Below, one piece after another: positions 7,704 to 14,579 of a stretch of DNA of 33,287 nt. This stretch comes from Nocardioides sp. (GTDB lineage Bacteria > Actinomycetota > Actinomycetes > Propionibacteriales > Nocardioidaceae). The position numbers and the translations under genes are program-made. Within the stretch, counting starts at the first letter, position 1. Each line of letters starts with the position of its first letter. Where the stretch lies: contig NZ_JAPYPS010000005.1 in assembly GCF_029937575.1 (NCBI RefSeq), positions 103,463-136,749 on the forward strand, in the 5' to 3' direction. The notes below the pieces were generated by a model. The model ran no database searches, was not told the DNA's origin, and saw only the letters and a list, made by a program, of their open reading frames with translations.

Positions 7704-8959
7704 CCGCCCCCGGGACGCCGTCGAACACCCCGCCCAAGACCCCGCGCCCGACACCGGTGCCGCGGGTGCGCAGCGCGCTGCTGGACGGGCTCGCGGCCGC
7801 GGACGTCACGTCCTTCTGGGACGGTGTCGGTGCCCGCCAGCCGGTCGTGGAGCCGGCGCTGGAGTCGGCCGGTGGCGCGGGTCAGGTGGTGGTGACCTTC
7901 TGCTGGCGCAGCGACGACGCGGCCGAGGTGCTGCTCTTCGCCAACCGCCTGACCGACGAGACCTCGCTCGCCGACACCGTGCTGGAGCGACTCCCCGGCA
8001 GCGACCTGTGGCACGCCTCCTTCCTGATGGAGGCCGACTGGCGCGCGTCGTACTGCTTCCTCGTCCGCGATCCCGGCGAGGAGGCGCCTTGGCTGGTCGA
8101 CGGCCACGTCGCCATCCGTGCCGTGCTGGACCGGGGGCTGCCGGATCCGCGCAACCCCGCCCGCTGTCGCAACCGCGCCGGGATCTCGCAGTCCGTCGTC
8201 GCGTTGCCGGCGGCCGACCCGCAGCCCTGGCTGGAACACCGCCCCACCGTGGCCCGTGGGACAGTGACCGAGCACGTCCTGGACGAGGGACTCGATGGTG
8301 GGCGCGTCGTGTGGTGGTGGGACCCCCCGGGCGTCGCCGAGGATGCCGAGCTGCCTCTCGTGGTCGCCCTCGACGGAGAGGTCTGGACCTCGAGCCAGTC
8401 GCTGCCCACCACGATGGACAACCTTCTGGCCGACGCGGCGATCCCGCCGGTGCGGGTGGTCCTGCCGTCCTCGGGAGGGCGGGACTCGCGCTGGGCCGAG
8501 ATGGGCTCGACCGGTGGAGCCGTCGATCACCTCGTGTCGACGCTGCTGCCCTGGGCCGAGGCTCGCGGCGGGGTACGGCGCGGCGGCGCGGTGATCGTCG
8601 GCCAGAGCCTCGGGGGGCTGACCGCGCTGCGAGCCGGGCTGCTCCACCCGGAGGAGTTCTCCACGGTCGTCACCCAGTCGGCCAGCGTGTGGCAGAGCGA
8701 CCTCAGCGAGGAGGTCGCCCTGGCGACCGCGGCGCCTGCGCTCTCGGGAGGGCCGCTGCGGGTGCACCTGGCCCACGGCAGCCAGGAGTGGGTGCTGGCC
8801 CCCGGACACCTCGACCTGGCGCAGCGGCTGCGGACAGCCGGCGTCACCGTCGAGGAGACCGTCGTCAACGGCGGCCACGACTACGCCTGGTGGCGGGGGA
8901 CCCTCGCCGAGGGACTGCGCTGGGCCTTGGCTGACTGTAACGATTCAAACCGCCCCTGA
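7700..8959 (+). CDS. Enterochelin-esterase-like alpha/beta hydrolase (Fes/IroD family)
   Basis: This 419-residue protein has no signal peptide, so it is presumably cytosolic. It probably hydrolyses the ester backbone of an imported ferric catecholate siderophore and so releases iron. The N-terminal part (about 30-170) matches the enterochelin esterase N-terminal beta domain (VTFCWRSDDAAEVLLFANRL, DLWHASFLMEADWRASYCFL). The C-terminal alpha/beta hydrolase domain has the nucleophile elbow GQSLGG (Ser 303) and GGHDYAWWR carrying the catalytic His 393. SRWAEMG occupies the place of the Fes R-x-x-EL segment. It is the last gene of the operon (ATGA overlap with the ATPase). A trilactone substrate such as enterobactin or bacillibactin is inferred from the family; no catecholate biosynthesis genes are present in the window. 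Confidence 0.88.
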   Translation: MTAPGTPSNTPPKTPRPTPVPRVRSALLDGLAAADVTSFWDGVGARQPVVEPALESAGGAGQVVVTFCWRSDDAAEVLLFANRLTDETSLADTVLERLPGSDLWHASFLMEADWRASYCFLVRDPGEEAPWLVDGHVAIRAVLDRGLPDPRNPARCRNRAGISQSVVALPAADPQPWLEHRPTVARGTVTEHVLDEGLDGGRVVWWWDPPGVAEDAELPLVVALDGEVWTSSQSLPTTMDNLLADAAIPPVRVVLPSSGGRDSRWAEMGSTGGAVDHLVSTLLPWAEARGGVRRGGAVIVGQSLGGLTALRAGLLHPEEFSTVVTQSASVWQSDLSEEVALATAAPALSGGPLRVHLAHGSQEWVLAPGHLDLAQRLRTAGVTVEETVVNGGHDYAWWRGTLAEGLRWALADCNDSNRP

Positions 8960-8971
8960 CCATGCGTAGGC

Positions 8972-8990
8972 ACCGACGTGTCGGTAGCGT
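8972..8990 (+). promoter_or_regulatory. Putative pckG promoter -10 with overlapping inverted repeat
   Basis: TAGCGT (8985-8990) fits the actinobacterial -10 pattern TAnnnT. The inverted repeat ACCGAC-GT-GTCGGT (8972-8985) ends on the first base of that hexamer and could be an operator. No convincing -35 is visible. A start of transcription near 8997 would give a leader of about 27 nt that includes the AAAGG ribosome site of pckG. Confidence 0.4.
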
Positions 8991-9023
8991 GCCGCCCAAG
9001 CTGACCCGAAAGGCGTGCCTCAC

Positions 9024-10862
9024 ATGCTGGATGCTCAAGACGTTGCCAAGGTTCTCGACGAAGCCGGTCTGGAGAACCCGAAGGTCCGGGAGTACGTCAC
9101 CTACTGGGCGGGGGTGACCCAGCCCGCGAGCATCGAGGTCGTCAACGCCTCCGACGACGCGCGCCTGGTGGCCGAGTCGCTCGAGGCGGGCGAGCTGCTG
9201 CCTGCCGGTGACGGCCTCTACTACTCGCGCTCCTACGTCAAGGACACCGCGCGCTCCGAGGAGCGCACGATCGTCGCGACGCACAAGCCGGAGGACAAGG
9301 GCGTCTACAACAACTGGCGCGACGCCGAGGAGATGACCGCCGCCCAGCTGGAGCGGATGCGTGGCCAGTCCGCCGGCAAGACGATGTACGTCGTGCCCTA
9401 CCTGATGGCGCCCCCCGGCTCCCCGCTGGAACCCTTCGCCGCCGGGGTCGAGCTGACCGACAACCGCCCCGTCGTGCTGCACATGATCCGGATGGCTCGG
9501 GTGGGCGTGGCCCACCTCGACAACCTCGACGACCCCAACTCGTTCGTCCGCGCGGTCCACGTGACCGGCGACCTGCCCAACCTCGGCCAGGGCACCCCGG
9601 ACGACCAGCGCTACTTCGTCACGGTGGCCGACGACCGCACGATCCTGCACTTCGGCTCGTCGTACGGCGGCAACGCGCTGCTGGGCAAGATTGCCCACGG
9701 TCTGCGCCAGGCCTGCTACGACGGCCGCGCGTCGGGCAAGTTCCTCGCCGAGCAGTTCATGCTCCTGGGGATCACCGACAAGGAGACCGGCAAGAAGTAC
9801 CACGTCTGTGGCGGCTTCCCGAGCGCCTCGGGCAAGACCAACCTCGCGATGACGCTCGCGCCCGACGCGATGGGCGATCGTTACTACGTCGAGTTCTACG
9901 GCGACGACATCGCCTGGCTGTGGGTCGGCGAGGACGGCAAGGTCTACGCCATGAACCCGGAGAACGGCGTCTTCGGGGTCGCCAAGGACACCAACGAGCT
10001 GACCAACCCCACGGCGCTCGACTCGATCAGGCCCGGCAGTGGTGCGATCTTCACCAACGTCGCCTACAACCCCACGACCCAGGAGGTCTGGTGGGAGGGC
10101 AAGACGAAGGACCACCCCGCCGACGTCACCGGCTGGGAGGACTGGAAGGGCGAGAAGATCTCCGACCGCGAGGCCGGCGACGACTCCCCGTGGGCCCACC
10201 CCAACAGCCGCTTCACCACGACGCTGGCCAACGTGCCCAACGTCGCCGGTGACTTCGAGGACCCGGCCGGCGTCCCGGTCGACGCGATCATCTTCGGTGG
10301 CCGCACGCGCGACCGCGAGCCGCTGGTCCGCGCGATCGACGACCTCGCCGAGGGCGTGTACGACGGCCTGACGCTCGGTGCCGAGGCGACCTTCGCCGCC
10401 GACGGGCTCGACGGCCAGCTGCGCTACGACCCGATGTCGATGCGGCCCTTCATGGCCTACGCCGAGGCCGACTACGCCGCCCACTGGCTGAAGATCATCG
10501 GCTCGGCCACCGAGCAGCCGATCTTCGCCCACGTCAACTGGTTCCAGAAGGGCGAGGACGGCCACTTCCTGTGGCCCGGCTACCGCGAGAACCTGCGCCC
10601 CCTCCTCTGGCTCGTGCAGTACAAGGCCGGCGAGGTCACCGGGCAGCAGACCGCCGTCGGCGTCATCCCGACCGAGGAGGAGCTCAACCTCGACGGGCTC
10701 GACGTCCCGGCCGAGGACCTCGAGCGGATCCTGAGCATCGACGTCGAGCGCTGGCGCCAGGAGATGGGCTTCCGCGAGGAGCACCTCAAGCAGTTCGAGG
10801 GCCTGCCCGAGGCGATCTGGGAGGCCCACCGCCGGGTCGCCCAGGCGCTCGACGACGCCTGA
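9024..10862 (+). CDS. pckG: Phosphoenolpyruvate carboxykinase, GTP-dependent
   Basis: It converts oxaloacetate and GTP to phosphoenolpyruvate, GDP and CO2, the entry step of gluconeogenesis. The protein is about 612 residues, the normal GTP-PEPCK size. Visible motifs are NNWRDAEEM, RTM-like KTMYVVPYLM, GSSYGGNALLGK, the kinase-1 loop FPSASGKTNLAM, the metal-binding YGDDIAWL, FGVAKDTN, HPNSRFTT and FVNWF-like HVNWFQKGEDGHFLWPGY. The P-loop has Ser 269 where vertebrate and mycobacterial enzymes carry a reactive Cys (PSACGKTN). I prefer the ATG at 9024 because AAAGG (9009-9013) is 10 nt upstream. The in-frame GTG at 9015 is only 1 nt from that site and would add three residues. The gene appears monocistronic and is followed by a hairpin before the sulfotransferase. 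Confidence 0.95.
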   Translation: MLDAQDVAKVLDEAGLENPKVREYVTYWAGVTQPASIEVVNASDDARLVAESLEAGELLPAGDGLYYSRSYVKDTARSEERTIVATHKPEDKGVYNNWRDAEEMTAAQLERMRGQSAGKTMYVVPYLMAPPGSPLEPFAAGVELTDNRPVVLHMIRMARVGVAHLDNLDDPNSFVRAVHVTGDLPNLGQGTPDDQRYFVTVADDRTILHFGSSYGGNALLGKIAHGLRQACYDGRASGKFLAEQFMLLGITDKETGKKYHVCGGFPSASGKTNLAMTLAPDAMGDRYYVEFYGDDIAWLWVGEDGKVYAMNPENGVFGVAKDTNELTNPTALDSIRPGSGAIFTNVAYNPTTQEVWWEGKTKDHPADVTGWEDWKGEKISDREAGDDSPWAHPNSRFTTTLANVPNVAGDFEDPAGVPVDAIIFGGRTRDREPLVRAIDDLAEGVYDGLTLGAEATFAADGLDGQLRYDPMSMRPFMAYAEADYAAHWLKIIGSATEQPIFAHVNWFQKGEDGHFLWPGYRENLRPLLWLVQYKAGEVTGQQTAVGVIPTEEELNLDGLDVPAEDLERILSIDVERWRQEMGFREEHLKQFEGLPEAIWEAHRRVAQALDDA

Positions 10863-10871
10863 CCCGTTGGG

Positions 10872-10892
10872 GGCCGGACGTAGGGTTCGGCC
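10872..10892 (+). promoter_or_regulatory. Hairpin and TAGGGT -10 element just before the sulfotransferase start
   Basis: GGCCGGA (10872-10878) can pair with TTCGGCC (10886-10892) with one G-U pair around a 7-nt loop. There is no U-tract, so it would be at best an atypical terminator for pckG. Within it TAGGGT (10881-10886) fits TAnnnT and ends exactly 6 nt before the GTG at 10893. That is the spacing expected for a leaderless transcript. The two readings are not exclusive. Confidence 0.4.
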
Positions 10893-11696
10893 GTGGGTGC
10901 GCCGCAGCGAGGACCGGGCAGCGGTCCCGCACGCAGGCGCGGCCGGGGTGTGAGCGGCGACGCGACGGTCGGCCCCCTGGAGTTCGCTCCCGAGGTGCTG
11001 CGCACCCGGGACGAGGAGCGCCTGGTCCTCGTCCCGCCGGCCCGCAAGGCGCTGCGCCGGCTCAACCGGATCAGCAAGCGTTCCGGGCGCCTCTCGCCGC
11101 GCCCGTACAACCTGACGATCAGTCACGGGCACCGCTTCGTCTGGTACCGCGTGGCGAAGGTCTGCACCCGCACGATCCTGGCTCACCTCGAGGCCAGTCA
11201 GGTCGAGCTCGAGGTCGCCCACGGCATGCGCCTGCGCTACCCGACCGAGGCGTTCGAGGAGTACTTCAAGTTCGGCTTCGTGCGGCACCCCCTCGACCGC
11301 TTCGTCTCGGCGTGGCGGGACCGGGTGCTCGAGCGCAACTACTTCCGCTTCGAGACCGACCAGTGGGAGCGGATGAGGACCATCGAGGCGTTCGCCGAGT
11401 GGGTGGGTGCCCTGGACCTCGGTGACGTCGCCTCGGTCGACCAGCACCTCGTGCTGCAGTCACGGGCCATCGACCTGGGCCAGGTCGACCAGGTGGGCAG
11501 GCTGGAGACGTTCGCCGAGGACTTCGCGGCGGTCTGTCGGCGTCTGTCGATCCCCGAGGTCGTGGGGGAGAGCCGCAACCGCGCGGCCGCGGAGCCACCC
11601 GAGGTGAGTGACGAGCTGCGAGATCGGGTGCAGGACCTCTACCGCCTCGACTTCGAGGTCCTCGGCTACCCCGTCGAGCCAGGCGCTCCGGGGTGA
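10893..11696 (+). CDS. Sulfotransferase family 2-like protein
   Basis: This 267-residue cytosolic protein resembles the Sulfotransfer_2 family, which transfers sulfate from PAPS to carbohydrates or other acceptors. The 5'-phosphosulfate loop is probably VWYRVAKVCTRTILAHLE (about 85-102). The 3'-phosphate site is KFGFVRHPLDRFVSAWRD (about 127-144), with the diagnostic RHPxxRxxSxW. The first 60 residues are basic and low in complexity, so a later GTG near 10950 (VSGDATVG) is a possible alternative start. I keep 10893 because TAGGGT sits 6 nt before it, suggesting leaderless expression. The acceptor is unknown and no PAPS-synthesis genes are nearby. Confidence 0.82.
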   Translation: MGAPQRGPGSGPARRRGRGVSGDATVGPLEFAPEVLRTRDEERLVLVPPARKALRRLNRISKRSGRLSPRPYNLTISHGHRFVWYRVAKVCTRTILAHLEASQVELEVAHGMRLRYPTEAFEEYFKFGFVRHPLDRFVSAWRDRVLERNYFRFETDQWERMRTIEAFAEWVGALDLGDVASVDQHLVLQSRAIDLGQVDQVGRLETFAEDFAAVCRRLSIPEVVGESRNRAAAEPPEVSDELRDRVQDLYRLDFEVLGYPVEPGAPG

Positions 11697-11746
11697 TGGC
11701 GGGCCCCCCTCATCTGTAGGGGTGAGCGATGTGACTGGAGGGGCGG

Positions 11747-12040
11747 GTGAGCGTGAGCATGCGTCGCACCATGGAAATCCCCAGGCCCGAATCCACCGAG
11801 CAGCCGGGCGTCACACCAGCAGACCTGTCCGCACGAGAGCTGGAGATCATCACCCGCATCTGTCGCGGCGATGCCAATCTCGAGATCGCCGCGGACCTCT
11901 ACCTGTCGATCAACACCGTCAAGTCCCACATCCGCAGCGCCTACCGCCGGATCGGGATCACGCGCCGGGTCGACGCCGTGCGGTGGGGTGCCCGCCACGG
12001 GCTCGTGGGGGCTCCTCGCGAGAGCGACCCGAGCCTCTGA
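11747..12040 (+). CDS. Small LuxR/NarL-type helix-turn-helix protein
   Basis: This 97-residue protein contains little more than a LuxR-type DNA-binding domain (about 27-90): LSARELEIITRICRGDANLE, then IAADLYLSINTVKSHIRSAY. It has no receiver or ligand-binding domain, so it would act by expression level or by pairing with another protein. The GTG at 11747 has GGAGG 5 nt upstream; an ATG at 11759 is an alternative start. A short GC hairpin (11706-11722) separates it from the sulfotransferase. The last 83 bp of the gene overlap, on the opposite strand, the end of the adenylation/acyltransferase gene. Target genes are unknown. Confidence 0.82.
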   Translation: MSVSMRRTMEIPRPESTEQPGVTPADLSARELEIITRICRGDANLEIAADLYLSINTVKSHIRSAYRRIGITRRVDAVRWGARHGLVGAPRESDPSL

Positions 12041-14579
12041 GCGACCCCAGCGTCTGGGCGACGCGAGCGCGCACCACCGGCAACCCTCGCTGGTAGGCCG
12101 CGTGCGCGAGCACGCCGACGATCAGCGACGCCCCGATGGCGAGCAGGGGCAGCCCGGCGGCCTCGAGCTCCGGGTAGACCTGCCAGTGCGTGAGGTAGAT
12201 CCACAACGAGGCTGTCGCCACGGTCTGGACGGGCGTGGCCAGCACCACCGGTAGGCGGACCGGTCGCAGCCACAGCAGCAGCACCACGGAGCCGACGACG
12301 ATGAGCTCACGCTGCCGGTCCCCGAAGTAGCCGTACAGCCCGGCGTACGACGCGGCGAGCACCGCGAGCCGTTGCCACGTCGTACGGGCCTCGGCGGCCG
12401 CCCAGCCGAGCGCCAGGACGAAGAGCACCGAGGGCACCGCGTAGCGCTCGACGCCCTCGCCCTCGACTCCGACGCTGACGTAGCGCAGCGCCGTGGTGGC
12501 CGCGACCACGACGGCCGCCAGCGTGAAGGGGGAGGATCGGTACCACCGGTCGACGGCGGGTACGGCGAGCAGCGCGGCGATCGCGAGGAAGCCCCACACG
12601 ATCGCCTCGAGGAACCAGAACTGCCAGTCGAGCGTCCAGCGCAGGCCGCCCTCGGCGCGGTGGCTGCGCGCGCCGTTGAGGTAGAGCGCCGTGGTCCACC
12701 GGTAGTCCCCCGTGATCAGGGCGCAGGCGGCGATCCACAGCGAGGCCGGCACCGCCACGGCGGCGACGGCCGTGAGGATCCGGCGCGTGCGTGCGCCGCG
12801 ACCCGGTGTGGGGAGGGTGAAGCGGGCGAGGTGGTAGCCGGCGACCGCCAGGAGGAGGTGGGCGCCGCCGGGGATCAGGATCAGGTCGACGTGGGTGATG
12901 ACGACGATGAGGATCGCCAGGGATCGCAGGACCACGCCGACCTCGAGCGGAGCCGACCAGCGGTGCGACCACCGTGAGCTCCGGCTTGCGCCGGCGAGCT
13001 CGGTGACCGACATCGTCGGCCAGTCGCGCGGCAGCCGGCCGAGGACCGAGCCGAGCCGGGTGGAGAGCTCCACGAAGCACAGCGAGTCGCCGCCCAGGGT
13101 GACGAAGCTGTCCTCGAGCCCGGCGTCCGGTCGACCCAGCAGGGTCGCGTACAGCCGACGCAGGCTCTCGGGCGTGGGTGGCTCCGCCGGGGACCTCGTC
13201 GCGACGTCGGCGAGCGCCGCGGCTTCCTCGAGGTGACGGCGCAGGGCGGCGTCGTCGACCTTGCCCGCTGCGGTGCGCGGCAGCCGCTCCAGCTGGTGCG
13301 AGCGCACGCAGCTCGCGGACAGGCCGGTCAGGCGCCGCAGCTCCCGTCGCGCGCGCTCGCCCACCCGGTGACGGGTGTGGAAGACGTGCAGGACGTCGCC
13401 GCGCGCGACGAGCCGCAGCGCAGGGTCGAGCGAGACCAGCTCCTGCTCGAGCCGGTCGAGGTCGAGGCGCAGGCCGAACACCTTGGACATCCGGTCGCTG
13501 CGCCCGACGACCTCGACCAGGCCGTCGGGTGCGATCCGCGCCAGGTCGCCCGTGTGCAGCTCGGTGAGCTCGGCGCCGCGGGCCAGGTCGTCACGGGAGA
13601 CGGCGTACCCCATCATCACGTTGGGACCGGTGTAGACGAGCTCGCCCACCCCGTCGCCGTCCGGGTCGTCGATGCGCAGGCTGCCGCCCGGTACGGCGAC
13701 CCCGACGGCCTCCGGGCGGGTCGCGGCCAGCGAGGGCGGCAGGTAGGCCATCCGCGCGGTGGCCTCGGTCTGGCCGTACATCACGAAGAGGTCGAAGCCG
13801 TGACGCTGACCCAGCTCGGCGACGCTGCGGACGCGGGCCGGGTCCATCCGGCCGCCGGCCTGTGTCAGGTAGCGCAGGGCGGGGAGGTCGCGGTCGGAGA
13901 AGCCGCTCGCCTCGAGCAGCTCGTAGGTGTAGGGAACCCCGGCGAGGCCGGTGACGCCGGTGTCGGCGACCAGGTCCCAGAAGCACTCGTCGGCGACCGA
14001 GAGGTCGGTCAGCACGATCGCGGCCCCGGCCACGAGATGGCTGTGCAGGACCGACAGGCCGTAGCAGTAGTGCAGGGGAAGCGTGGTGACGCCGCGGTCG
14101 GTGGGGCGCAGGTCGAGATAGTCCGCGATGGACGCCGCGTTGCTCAGGACGTTGTCGCGCGAGAGGCGCACGAGCTTCGGAGAGCCGGTGGAGCCCGACG
14201 TCGACAGCAGCAGGGCCAGGTCGGGGTGGGCGGCGGACCGGCCGGTGTAGCGCCGGGCGACCTCAGCGCGTCGCCCGGCCGCGCTCTCGCCCGGCTCGAC
14301 CAGCAGCACGGGGCGGTGCAGGGCCAGCGCGGCGAGGTAGGTCACCACGCTGCGGAGGTCCGAGGCCATCTCCAGCAGCAGCGGACCCGGTTGGTCGTCG
14401 CCGGACAGCTGTGCGGCGCGTGCCTCCACGGCGGCGCGCAGGGCGCCGTACGTCATGGAGGTCGTGCCCTCGACGAGGGCGACATCCGTGTCGAGACCGA
14501 GCAGGAGGAAGTGGTCGAGCCGGGCGGGAGCGCGGCTGTCGACGCCGCGCGTGCTCGGAGGTACGGCGTGGGTGCTCAC
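11958..14579 (-). CDS. Adenylation / carrier / membrane acyltransferase fusion protein
   Basis: This 873-residue protein joins three parts. Residues 1-440 are an ANL-superfamily adenylating domain: P-loop LLLSTSGSTGSPKLVRLS, LPLHYCYGLSVLHSHL, the A5-like MYGQTEATARMAYLPP, the A7-like HTGDLARIAPDG, and a final PRTAAGKVD with the catalytic Lys. Residues about 465-530 are a phosphopantetheine carrier, LGGDSLCFVEL with the attachment Ser at 499. Residues about 545-840 hold around ten membrane helices and resemble the Acyl_transf_3 (OafA) family, with LRSLAILIVVITH (His 563) in helix 1. The simplest reading is that an acid is activated, loaded on the carrier arm and transferred by the membrane domain to an acceptor. 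Substrate and acceptor are unknown. The GTG overlaps the fbpC stop (GTGA), so it is translated as part of the iron-transport operon. The Arg/Pro-rich tail overlaps the LuxR gene antisense. Confidence 0.87.
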   Translation of the reverse strand: MSTHAVPPSTRGVDSRAPARLDHFLLLGLDTDVALVEGTTSMTYGALRAAVEARAAQLSGDDQPGPLLLEMASDLRSVVTYLAALALHRPVLLVEPGESAAGRRAEVARRYTGRSAAHPDLALLLSTSGSTGSPKLVRLSRDNVLSNAASIADYLDLRPTDRGVTTLPLHYCYGLSVLHSHLVAGAAIVLTDLSVADECFWDLVADTGVTGLAGVPYTYELLEASGFSDRDLPALRYLTQAGGRMDPARVRSVAELGQRHGFDLFVMYGQTEATARMAYLPPSLAATRPEAVGVAVPGGSLRIDDPDGDGVGELVYTGPNVMMGYAVSRDDLARGAELTELHTGDLARIAPDGLVEVVGRSDRMSKVFGLRLDLDRLEQELVSLDPALRLVARGDVLHVFHTRHRVGERARRELRRLTGLSASCVRSHQLERLPRTAAGKVDDAALRRHLEEAAALADVATRSPAEPPTPESLRRLYATLLGRPDAGLEDSFVTLGGDSLCFVELSTRLGSVLGRLPRDWPTMSVTELAGASRSSRWSHRWSAPLEVGVVLRSLAILIVVITHVDLILIPGGAHLLLAVAGYHLARFTLPTPGRGARTRRILTAVAAVAVPASLWIAACALITGDYRWTTALYLNGARSHRAEGGLRWTLDWQFWFLEAIVWGFLAIAALLAVPAVDRWYRSSPFTLAAVVVAATTALRYVSVGVEGEGVERYAVPSVLFVLALGWAAAEARTTWQRLAVLAASYAGLYGYFGDRQRELIVVGSVVLLLWLRPVRLPVVLATPVQTVATASLWIYLTHWQVYPELEAAGLPLLAIGASLIVGVLAHAAYQRGLPVVRARVAQTLGSLRGSGRSREEPPRARGGHPTARRRPGA

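Noticed and set aside
831..8959. Heme uptake (HmuTUV/HtaA) as the function of the first operon
   Set aside because: Two different FecCD permeases and an enterochelin-type esterase point to a siderophore. The surface modules do not show a pattern I recognise as HtaA. Heme is not excluded for the surface proteins alone.
9009..9027. AGGCGTGCCTCACA near the pckG start as a fourth iron box
   Set aside because: It shares most of the 14-nt core, but only about 10 of 19 consensus positions match. It overlaps the ribosome site and start codon rather than a promoter. Probably coincidence.
8865..11447. An 860-codon open frame on the - strand across pckG and the sulfotransferase gene
   Set aside because: It is the antisense shadow of strongly coding GC-rich DNA. 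Its translation is Val/Asp/Arg/Gly-rich with no domain, while the + strand encodes an unmistakable PEP carboxykinase.
11706..11722. CCCCT-CATCTGT-AGGGG as a terminator after the sulfotransferase gene
   Set aside because: The stem is only 5 bp with a 7-nt loop and no U-tract, so it is not supported as a separate feature.
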